From assembly GCA_902806565.1 (NCBI GenBank), contig CADCXA010000025.1, positions 310,001 to 374,000 on the forward strand: a stretch of DNA of 64,000 bases. Reading direction: 5' to 3'. Position numbers and translations under genes: made by a program. The DNA is from Hypoxylon rubiginosum (taxonomy: Eukaryota > Ascomycota > Sordariomycetes > Xylariales > Hypoxylaceae). This document shows, in pieces, positions 31,259 through 42,000 of the stretch; the first letter of the stretch is position 1; every line of letters begins with the position of its first letter. The notes under the pieces are model-generated. The model had not been told where the DNA came from. It saw nothing but the letters and a program-made list of their open reading frames with translations, and did not search any database.

Positions 31259-33586
31259 TATGATATTCTCGTCGTTGGTTCTAACAATGTTTGTGGTCGG
31301 AATTATTGCTAAGTGTATCAAGTAGTGGATATATGTAGGTATGTTGAGATCTGTCGTGAGATGTGCTGATGTGTCAATGTCAAGCTGTGTGTCCTACTTT
31401 TGACGGATGACAGCAGGATATAAATATGCCCTATTAATCAAGCGAAAATAGCCAAGATGATTATAAACAAGTATAACAATACGGTTGTGGACGAACATTA
31501 TCACTTGGGAGCAGACGGTCGTGATATTCCTGGGGATTGACCATTGGCGGTTTAGGATCAGAATTGAAAAGGAGTCGACAGCTTACTCTCAATATCAAAC
31601 ACACGTGGACGACATTGCCTCCGTAACAGATCACCAGGAGGCAACCATCTGCACTTGAATCCAATAAGGCACAGATCCAAGCATACCATCCACCTATGTA
31701 ACCCACTAACCTCAGCAGCTGCTTGCGCCTCAACATGAGCTACGATTCTAGGATCGTAGACGAAACGCTAATATGAATACCTACCTAAGTAGTCATGCCG
31801 TTATTCCATCTTCCGCCCTTCTTCCTCTCTAGGAAAGGAGGAAGGGGAGGGGAGGAGGGGAGAACGCTGCAGTGGAGCTCCTTCTTGACAAGGTCGATAT
31901 GATGGAAACCCTTGGATCCCATAGCATTGTGAACCGCTAACTGGTTGATTTTAGGGCATTTTTAATAATGGAATGCCTTAATACTTATGCACTAGTTCCA
32001 AGAAGGGTTCCTAGGAACCATTACCCGAGTCCGATTAGAAGGTAGGATAGTCTCTCTAGGGATATGTCTACCTAGGTAAGCTTTGGTACCTTCTCAGTGA
32101 ATTGTCTCAAGTTTGGATATGGTAGGTGCCATGTCCAGGGGCGCTAATGAAGTAAATTAATAGAAGTGCAAGAAGTCCATGGGTTTGTACTGAGGCGCCA
32201 GTTATAGCGCTTGGTATATACACCTGCTTGTGCTATTTTTCACCCACCTTCTCTCATTCTAGGGGCACACCTGTACCTAGACTCTTCAAAGTCCCCCCAA
32301 TGCCTACAAGGACCTACCTCGTTAACCTCCTACCTCTTTAAGTCCTTTATCGGTTGTTACTCACGAGTGGTTCAATGTTATTTACGTACCTCGGTAGATA
32401 TGGCACTGATCGCGTTGCCCGGCACCCGCGGTACTTCTATACTTACAACCCCATTTCGTAGCTGCTCATTGCCGTCGTTACCGTCTCTCGGTCACGCGAC
32501 CTACGCTTATGCCCTAATCTACAAGTTCTAAAGTTTGCAGGGCGAAACCTTTTCTTTCGCATCTTCACAACTCATTATCCGCCCGTCACATTTCTAAACC
32601 TCACAATACCAATGCAGCCTTTCTTCATCACACTTTAAAGTCCAAACGCATTAAAGCCATTATCGGCTAACTAGGATCACCATATGCCTATTTCATGGGG
32701 TTTAATTCGTACTAGAACCAACCCAACCTGATCGTCCATCACTATTCCCTACCTTCCTGGACACAATCTATCCACTCTTCCATCTTATCTTCCTTGTCCC
32801 TTAAATATCTACCAACAACAACAACTACTACTACTACTGCTACTACTACTACTGCTACTACTACTACTACTACTACTACTACCATGTTTCAAATCCCTGA
32901 TGCCATCGCTCCATGCTAAGAGCTTCACACTAAACGCTTCACCGCCATCACCTCTAGATCTAAAGAGGTATGTCGAAGGCACTACACTAGAGCACGGTCA
33001 TCACGAACAACTACCTGTTCTATCGAGGTAGGCTTCTTCAATACTCAAGGTCTCTTCAAGGCATTTATCTAATATTTCCATTTACAGATAAACAGCATCA
33101 TCATTACATGAGGCGGAACAATATCAGTATCACGATTCTCTCTGGACGCCCTCAGGTAGAGTCGTGGGAGCAGCTATCCGCAATCCCACACTACCAATGC
33201 GAGACTAGATATACAGGAATGACAATGTTGTTAAGCGAGAGTCTGTCAACTTGACCGCAAAGGGCTATAGGTATGAATACGCACTAAGCCCTTTTTTTCC
33301 TCCCATCCCAGTCTTCCCTCTCGGCGCGAGCAAGCTAACTCTTCGTCCGAGGGACTAAGGGTCGAAAGGCTAGAAGCCTGACACTTGGCAATACAGGAAC
33401 AAAGAGGTTATTGTCTCTTCACCTAACTACTGAGAACTCCGGGCTATTAAGTCTGGTCCCCTATCCAAAGGGACAAATCCCTCACACACAAGCGCCATAG
33501 ACTCGCATCGAAGTCTAACGGAACGTTGACTTCTTAACATAAGCCAAAGCTTCAACACCGGTGAGTAAAAGCGCCTCATCTACCAA
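31259..33586. other. Intergenic, AT/CT-rich, with a trinucleotide repeat
   Basis: No supported gene. It contains a purine-rich tract at about 31834-31863, the palindrome TACCTAGGTA at 32069-32078 and the microsatellite at 32811-32883. Confidence 0.5.
32811..32883. repeat. Microsatellite (CAA)n-(CTA)n
   Basis: CAACAACAACAA passes into a run of about 20 CTA units with two GCTA interruptions. Confidence 0.95.
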
Positions 33587-34181
33587 GTGCAAACGCCGTG
33601 CGTCAAAGTAGCTGACGATGGATGTGCTCCAGATGACAGCCTGCAGTCTGTTACGCCTGCTAAGGATCAATACTCCTCGACTCTACCACAGTGTCGCCAC
33701 CCCCTTGGCGCTTCTAGCTCATCAGCATGCTGCGATGGATGCAACAAGACCTCGGCCCCGCAAAGCGCAAGAAGTCACGGACTCATAAGTCAGTACATCA
33801 TATTCCCACGTCTTATTGCTCAGACCAAGTCAGCTAATATGGCAGTAGTAGCGATTAATTTTGCTAAACCCGATAATGTCAAAGTAAGTGGCAATATGAT
33901 CGCAGTCTTATTCGAAGGAAGCAGGACGCTAACGTACCTTGTCAGAGTGGACGGAGAACGATGCCTAACTTCCCCAAGACCGAGATGGAGCGCGCACAAA
34001 ACATCAAGACCCTGTTCACCAAGAACAAGTACCCCAGCCTAAACTTTCTTAACACTACTAATCAAACCTGACCGCTACCAACATGAATTGCACGGTTTCC
34101 CCCCGTTGTCGTACGAGGACGACAGCACCATGTCGTCAGCCAACGGGGGGTCCGTCGAGGGCGGCAGATGAGTGTGCCGCT

Positions 34182-34248
34182 GGGGTTGTGGTAAAGGTAG
34201 GCACAGTTACCAGATGGAGGCGATGCGGCCTACCTGCGCCACAACCCC
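34182..34248. repeat. Hairpin upstream of module copy 2
   Basis: The left arm 34182-34202 (GGGGTTGTGG...AGGTAGGC) pairs with 34228-34248 at 18 of 21 positions; the loop is 25 nt. Confidence 0.85.
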
Positions 34249-34690
34249 CAGCAAGAAGTCACGGACTCATAAGCAAGTGCACCAAGCCTAACTTGGGCCC
34301 AAGCCTAAGTCCAAATCATAGACGCCAACGACGACGTGAGCGATGACGGCCCGGGGGGTGCCGTCCCTGATGCCCTCCTATTTAACGCGCCCCCCTTCTT
34401 CTAATCTCACCTTCGTCACCAAGGTCCGTCACCGCAGTACACTTTACCAACCTCCTTACTACACCTACCGCCAAGATGAATTGCCGACTTTGCAATAAGC
34501 CATTTAAGTCGACCCAGAGTTGGAGGGAGCATACCGGTGCCTGGCGTCTCGGTGCCGATTCCTACTTTCCTAGCAACGGACACCGAGATGATAGGCACTG
34601 ACGTGCTCTTTCAGGCTCTGAGTCGACTTAAACGCTCAACTGATGGCAACGAGCGAGAACTCGGCTATGGAGTACCACGAGAAGGCCGTA

Positions 34691-34742
34691 GGGTTGTGGC
34701 AGAGGTAGCCACAATTACCAGAGGCTACCTTTGCCACAGCCC
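34691..34742. repeat. Hairpin upstream of module copy 3
   Basis: The left arm 34691-34710 pairs with 34723-34742 at 18 of 20 positions; the loop is 12 nt. The arm sequence is clearly related to the hairpin at 34182-34248. Confidence 0.85.
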
Positions 34743-35084
34743 CAGCAAGAAGTCACGGACTCATAAGTAAGTGCAATATGTCTTGACATCTTGTAACTCA
34801 GCAAGCCAAGTCTGCTAACATGGTAAAACCAGTGATTCATTTGGGATCGACCGAGACCGAGGCGACGAGAACAGCTCGGACAGAAATTCGGCACCTTTTG
34901 GTCTTCTTTAAGAATGGCAAAAGAATGGCCGTGAATGGCCGCGATACCATTTACGGATCGGATACCGCATGCTGGAAAGAGGCGATCGAGAAACTGGGCA
35001 AGGAGTTTGAGGAACAAAGGGCCTTGACATCTACCCCCTTTTCCTTCTATTCTCTTCTAGTCTTCTCATTCCTGCCTAGCACCT

Positions 35085-35993
35085 GAATCGCTTCTCTATC
35101 TTCGTACCCTCCAGTTCATTCTCTTGCTTGACCCAATTGTCACATATCAATACAGCAAAGAACCTTTCGACAATTTCGGAACTCTTTGGGCTCCAGAGGG
35201 GCTAATTCCTGGATGAGTCTCCACTGGCGACGTACTTGGGTAACGTAGGTCTTAAAACTCCGCAGGTACCTAGATAGATATCGAATATAAGTTCAAGGTT
35301 AGAAAGGAACACAGTCTTCAAAAAGAGAACACCAAGTAGTTACGAATGTTGATCGAAAGGGGAGAATGCACGAACCTCAAAGGACTTTTTACAAGAAATT
35401 AACAAATACGAAACATCTTTTGGCTCAAAGGGCTTATGCACATGATATATGGAACTGCCACTAGCATCGCTGGAAAATATAAACTACGACTATTGCAAGT
35501 ATCGGTCTTGGGCTGGTTCTACCCTCTATCTAAACGGTAGCTAGGCTCGTCATTCAATCTCTCATCTGGCACCTTGACTTTCCAAGTGAGGTTGGGAAAA
35601 TCTTGTCACTGATTACTTAACGCAAAGACTTAACGCAGAGGTCAAGTTCATCTAGAGCCTACTCGATAACAAGCACCCCAGTAGGGTGAGTGGTTTTAGC
35701 TAATTGGTTGTAAACAAGGTTCTCGTGGGTGTCGGTCGAGTGGTGGTATCTGAATCGTAAAAGAACCTAAGTAGCTAGTCATAGAATGAAGTTATCCACA
35801 CGTAGGAGATAGTCTTTGCGTTGAGAAAGGAACTTAGAAGGCCAGTAATTATTCATAGGTCATCGATGTATCGAGTCAGAACTGTATCTCTGGTGACTGA
35901 GAAGGAGAATGAGGGCTTTGGATATTACCCCGGAGTGGTGGTCGTAGAACGTGAAAAGGAAAAGGAAAGGAAAAAGAAAAGAATAACAGGATC
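35085..35993. other. Intergenic, downstream side of the tRNA
   Basis: No gene is seen. A purine-rich tract at 35950-35985 reads as T-rich on the tRNA strand and contains T runs suitable for Pol III termination. Confidence 0.5.
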
Positions 35994-36078
35994 GGGTACC
36001 TGAGGGATTCGAACCCTCGATCTCTCCCATTTGAGATGAACCCAAAGGGAGTGAGTTAAACCACTTCTCCAAGGCACC
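35994..36078 (-). tRNA. tRNA-Pro(UGG) with an 11-nt anticodon-loop intron
   Basis: The minus strand folds as a complete cloverleaf. A 7-bp acceptor stem pairs GGTGCCT with AGGTACC (one G-T). The D arm is GAG/CTC with the conserved GG. The anticodon stem pairs CTCCC with GGGAG. A 5-nt variable loop and the T arm GAGGG-TTCGAAT-CCCTC complete it. The anticodon loop reads TTTGGG, then 11 extra nucleotides, then T, which gives anticodon TGG with an intron one base 3' of the anticodon, the canonical nuclear position. The discriminator base is C, as in yeast tRNA-Pro. The B box (GGTTCGAATCC) is perfect. The A box has A instead of a pyrimidine at position 11, a departure from consensus. T-rich sequence follows the 3' end. 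Confidence 0.78.
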
Positions 36079-39000
36079 TCCTAACTTGTTGAAACGGTGA
36101 CTGTAATTTCTCTATGTGTTCTATGTATTTAGGAAAACGACTGCCGTGAAAACCACAGACCAACCAGATACATCTGACTTACCTTCTTAAACATGTAGGC
36201 AAATACCTACATCAAAACTTGTAGGCTCGTTTTATGGCTTGTTCCTGTCCATTTTGTTTCTGCTTCCTACCCCTATTCGACAGGGCGCCCTCCTCTTCGA
36301 AGCTACGAGCGCAAAGTCACTACCAAGGTACTGGTAAGAGTTAATGATACATAATTCATGTAACTTAAGGCGCTAGTTGCCTGAGTTGCGGGTGAACAGA
36401 GGCTGCTGATATCCAGAGGCACTTGGGATACCCACCGCCCAGAGGTGTGAGGGATACGTACCCAGCAGCAGTTATCCTACCACGCTATTTGGCAGCCACC
36501 AAGTACCGCCGTCAGTGATTATTCAGAGTCTTGTCGCGGCCAACGAAATCAATAATACGAACCACGCATTTATTCACATATCCGTGCAAGATATATGAAC
36601 AACGGTGCATGTATGGTACGCACAATAACTTAAATACAATAGAATCTTAGATGAGTTGTGCGTGTATGTTTAAACCCATTACTACAGCCCCTTAACACTA
36701 ATAGTCAAGCTGTACATAGTAAATATATTACATACGATGGTCCCTGCTTCTTAGAAAGTATACGGTCTTCGTATTTTGGCCGACAAGAGAAGCATGATAG
36801 CAACTTTAGCGCTTTCGTCAAAAGGTGTGTTATTGATAGCTAAAACTAAACAATTTCTCTATTCTAGAGAAGCGTATAGCTTTTCTTTAAGCCTGTCCAA
36901 GTTGCTTAAGAGTATGTACCTACCTGGTATATAGATTCAAAGACAAGTATCATCTTAGATCTTGGTAAGATACAGGAGATATGCGTATGAATAAACCCAT
37001 ATATTTGTAGTTGAATTTATCAAGGCCGAGCTCGGGGGTTTCGTAAATTAAGACGGCCCCTGACATTTGTCATACGCCACTGCTCCCAAGCAACTAAACA
37101 CACATTATAATCTCTACGCCTTAGCAGAACTTGCCTCTCTGATAATCACGTGAGCTACCTAGTTTCAGAGGTAAGAGTCACTACACCAGCTGACCCCTTT
37201 CTTTGGCGATTGATATGCGCCAAAACCATCAGCCAAGTTTGCAGATGCTCAAGGAAGACGTAGGGCCGACCTTTATCTATCAGATTTGTGCAACGAAGGT
37301 GACTACGTATACTACGCCAGAAGATACATATATGTAGGTAGAGATACAGAGTCTAAGTCGCCATTGGTGGAGTTCCAGTTAATATCTAGGCATGTCTTAC
37401 CTTCTACGTAAGGCGCCGGTTACACGAGACCGTTTCACAAAGAATTGTCCCAACTAAATGATGTGCTTCGAAAGAATGTACCCGACGCCGTTCCGCGTCT
37501 AAATTAATAGAGCCCCACCGCAATAGGGAGTTGGCTCTGGTTGAGACACACGCGTCAGAAGGGTCGGGCCCGAGGCCGCACGCGCGGTGAGCGTGGTCTT
37601 TGTCTCAAAGCCACCGTGGGTAATCAGCCCTATCCTATGGATCTAAATTACTACCTAAGTTAGGTACAGCACCTGCAAGTCTCATAGGGCTTGTGAGATT
37701 ATTACGGCCCGCGTACGCAGCGCCCAGTGTTGTTCATTGTGGCTCATGTATGTAAGTGGTTTCAGACGGTCAATTCCCCTCGCTATCCCCCTTTCGTAGC
37801 AGAGCGACGGAAATTTGCTGCTCCCAATTCCAGACTTGGCACTGAACGAGGCTTTCCTGCCTGCAGCGTGATAGATCTTTAACTGAGACATCCGTGTAAT
37901 CACATACATTGCGGCGTTCTCGGGAGACACAATATGCAAGATTGGGATACCGGCGCAGCTCGGTGAGTGCTTGGCTTACCTAGGTAAATAAATAGGTATC
38001 TAGGTATATACACTGTATAATTCTAGCTCATCTGAGACATCGTGAACGATTCGCTCAACATAGCGTCCCGAGTGTATGCTACTAGCACAAGGTTTAAAGA
38101 TAACATCAGGTATGGGGGGGAGGCGAGCTGATAGCGAGATTCAGCCTAATAAGAACACAAGCAAGCACTTAGGACGAACCCGACGACGATTGCCTCCCCG
38201 CCTCAGCACGTCAGACGATCCTCGCGCTTCTAGGCGCTACCTACCTACCTACTGCTAGCGTCACAGGTCAACTAACGTTCTAGAATAGTTCTCGAGACAC
38301 GAGAGCTGAGAGATAGCTAGTTGCGAACGGCGTTAAGGCGGACCAAAAGAAGCGTCCGACGGCTTATCTGCGACGGCTTCCGCGCCGCCGCGCAAAGACG
38401 CCGTCGCCGTTAGTTACCTCGGTTACGGATAGGCTAGAGCAAGGAGACCGAATGGGGAAAGGGGGGCCTCTTTGTTTTTCGCTCGCGTGCGTGCGATAGT
38501 TCACTTCGCTGCTGGCCCGGGTACGTAGTATTTTTGCGTAGCGAAAAGGGACCAAGTTGGGGATGATTATGATGATGGGCAAGGGATCGATACCTCCCTC
38601 ATAGCTAGTAGCGTAGGTAGCATGGTAGATTAAAGAAAGGACGAAGAGTAGAATTGCCGCCTCGTGATATTCGGCAACGGTTGAATTCGGCTACGCAGAG
38701 CGCTTGTAGGACCTATTAGAGGACGTGTCTGTTAGTTCGCAAGTCCTGCAGGTATAGTAGCTTGCCGACAAGTCATTTGATCGATCGTTTATGACGGGTG
38801 TGTCTCATTGGCTTCTGTTTTGCTCCGTGCCTAGCGCTAGAAGATTTTTAAAAAAAAAGGAAGAAGTAAAAAAAAGAACCCATCAACTTTTGCTTGCGGC
38901 ATGGCGATAGGAAAGGTGACATGGCGTGTGCTGCTAGTAATTTAGACACGTTCGTCACCTTGTTACACGGTCGTTGGTTATTAGGGGGTAGGTACCTAAA

Positions 39001-42000
39001 GTTGCCCGCCGGCTTCAATTTCTTCGTTTGCCTGCCGTTGGTTGATCGTCGGAGGAAAGTTATTTAGCGCGTGTGGATTTTGCGTGGGCGAGGGCCGAGA
39101 TGCCCAAATGCAAGTAGCCGGAGAAGGGAAGAGGGCGGCGAGCGGCGAACGGATCTAAACTAATAACGAGTTTGGACCGTCGATCGAAAATCAGGGTCTT
39201 TTTTTTATTTTGTTACCAAAGAAAAAAAAAAGGAAAAAGAAAAAGATCGATCTCCTTTGGCCGAAAATGGTTATCCGCAATTGCAATTGGGTCCCGAGGA
39301 ACCTACTTCGAGTAATGGCTCCCATTGACGACTAGCTTCGCGGTTTTTGGGGAAAAAAAGAAGGAGGATTGCCGGTTTCTGGTCCCGATCCTGCTACTAC
39401 CGGATGGTGGATCGAAAAGGCGCGTACCGAGCTTGGCGACTGCACTGTTATACGGAGATGCGAAGACCAGAAAGCGTCTCCTGACGATGCTAGATAATGT
39501 ACGTCCGTTCTTATGTACTTAAAGGGGGTAAGTTATGCCACGTTGTTCCGCCACGCTTGGTGTGTAGCAAACGGACGGAAGCGGATAAGGCGAAGAGAAA
39601 AGAAGATCAAATCAGCTTTTTTTGGTGATACGACGGGTGTGAAATGAAGATGATGGGATTGCGCTACCGTTGCAGGCGGGCCCTTGCTTTTCGAAGGGGT
39701 GAGAGGGTGGTGTGGAAAAGGCGACGGTACCATCCATATAACCCACCCATAAGTTGTTATATGATATGTCGGGTATGCGTTACAGATGGGAGCAACTGTG
39801 GCGAATGGGCCCTCTATTGGTGTAACAACGTAGTAACTAACTGTAAGATTTTCTACAACACGATACGAACAACTTCGTCATTGCTAGAGCGTGTATGTAT
39901 GCACTGACTGAATACGCGACCCCTTACTTGGATCTTAAATTTATTGAAGCCAGCCAGACTACCGGGTATATGGTATGGCAATGGTAGAAACAGCATCTAG
40001 CTGGTATATTGTTGCTTGACCACTTTCGTCGGTAGCTTGACGGAGTCGGGTATAGATGCACCAGCGAGCATCTCCTAAAACCAATGTTGCCTCGGGTGTT
40101 TGGTTTGGCTCTACAGTACAGACGACAGCAATTCTTTGATTGGCCGACTATGACGACACGCTTTAGAAGGAAATGCTACTGTCGATGCATTCTGCACCGC
40201 TGCAATGCGACGCTTTTTTCTTTTGCTTCCACGTCTGTTATTCCTTCGAGATATGACTATGACGAGAGAGGTGCCTGAGACCCGTCATCTCTTTTCCTGT
40301 GGCACGAGGCGCGAGGGCATGGGCCAACTGTGAGTACCTATGGGATCTGCACATCGGTGAAAAAACGCCCCCCCATGACTTGCAGTAGAGCGCAGACAGG
40401 CCCGAGATTATTATTAGTTAGTTCTTTGGTCCTTCTCCTGGGTGTGGGTTCAGGGTTGAAGGGTTGGCTGCATGAGGCCCAGTCCGTAGGGTGTTAATCA
40501 CCGGTTCTGGACACGGCAGACAACGGCTCGTCCTTAGACTAGACCAAAAAGTGCGACCGCGAAACTGCAGAATGACAGAATATACCACCCCGGCGGCTCT
40601 ACGATCTGGGGGTCCTGACGGTCTAGAAAAGATTCCGACCTAGGGTTTGATATTGGATTGCTTGATGTCTCAGCCGGCCGTGCCTCTTAATCGATTTAGG
40701 TACTATCTTTACATTACACATGCCAAACTTTGCTAAATAACCTTGGATTCTGTTGGCTGACGTATCAATGATTCTACGTAGGCTTGACAAGAGTTGGTGA
40801 CTGTGACTGTGGTAGGCATTGTGTAACACATCCGTTCGGTGTCCCGATAGTACGTCTCAGTTCGATGGCCCGATATCCTGGGAGAGGCGAGGGCAAAAGG
40901 CTGACCGACGGAGTAGTTCGGGGTGTTGGTTCGAACCGCGTCTCCTACCTAAGGACTCGGACTAACGATAGCGTGTTTTAATAATAAGTGACTAATGGCG
41001 TACCTGGGTAGGTATGTAGTTCGATGGCCCATCCTTCGCCTTAGAGCTCCCAGTCACGAAGGACGGCGCGACGTCATGGGGATGGCGAACGCTATTAGGC
41101 ATAGGACGAAAGAGGTCAATAACGGGTTGCGGCTAGGCTAGGGAAGGTCAATTTGGCAGTCACCCATTAATCAGATAACTATTGGGTGACAGGGTGATTA
41201 GATGGACTTCATTTCTCGAAGGAATTGGACGGGGAACCGTCCTTTTCCTTTTCTAGTCTTCCCCGAGGGGTGGTATATTAGTACCGCTCTACGTAGCACC
41301 CAGGGCTATTGAATAATGATCGGCATATCTTAGAAAGGCATCCCACCCTTGCCTCTAGCTAGGAGACCCCCTGGTGCATACGAAGCACGGGGCGCTACGG
41401 TGCTCGTGAGAAAGTCTGGGGAAGACAAGGGTAGACTTCTTAGTGTGGAGGGTTTCTTTTACCTCGGAATGATGGTCTCATGAAATTGTTAGAGACTTTG
41501 TAGTCGAGTGGTAGATTGGTAGATCGATCGGATTGCCAAGTGCTCCTTATACGTAGGCCTTGCGAATAACTACTATTGCTATGTGAATTGGTAAATTCGT
41601 CTTAGTTACGAGAGTCGCTCAGATCGATATTTGCTGCTCGAAATCCAGCAACTCAGGGGTGTGTACTGTAGTTTAGCTCGGAGGGACGGCGTGGATCGCA
41701 GTTCGGATTTCGTATATAGATGCTGGGATAACTGGATCTTTGTCCAGGGCTGAGCTTAAGCTTAACCTTGAGTTTACTAGTGTTAACTTTTCCAGCACGG
41801 CGATGGGTTTGTGTCGACCTTCGAGGGAACCATTGGTTCACCCTGTTCGACTTAGGTAAGATGCTACTAAGAAGACTCGTAAGCCTCTACTTGACTGGCA
41901 TACCTAGAAAGGACCTAGGTATGGTACCTAGGTAGGTTAGGTAGGCTATTTTCGTGGTATTTAACCCTTGAGAATACGACCAGCTGACTTTCGTACTTTT

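Larger units (their letters stand above)
33587..35084 (+). repeat. Region with triplicated 23-bp module and C2H2-like ORF fragments
   Basis: The same 23 bp (core AAGAAGTCACGGACTCATAA) occurs at 33767-33789, 34251-34273 and 34745-34767, 484 and 494 bp apart. The last two are each preceded by a hairpin (34182-34202 with 34228-34248; 34691-34710 with 34723-34742). Between copies 2 and 3 an ATG at 34476 opens a 41-residue frame with a C2H2-like start (MNCRLCNKPFKSTQSWREHT). A similar ATGAATTGC start stands at 34083. Frames in all parts are short and inconsistent, so this is either a duplicated, decayed zinc-finger gene or a noncoding repeat family. Confidence 0.6.

Noticed and set aside
32811..32883. 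CRISPR-like array
   Set aside because: Simple trinucleotide repeats without spacers, in a eukaryotic genome.
33767..33800. GACTCATAAGTC resembling the anticodon arm of tRNA-Met
   Set aside because: The stem does not pair in standard register, and no D or T arm flanks it. The other two copies of the module lose the pairing.
40925..40945. GGTTCGAACC resembling a tRNA T arm
   Set aside because: No acceptor, anticodon or D stem could be folded around it; it is only a short palindrome.
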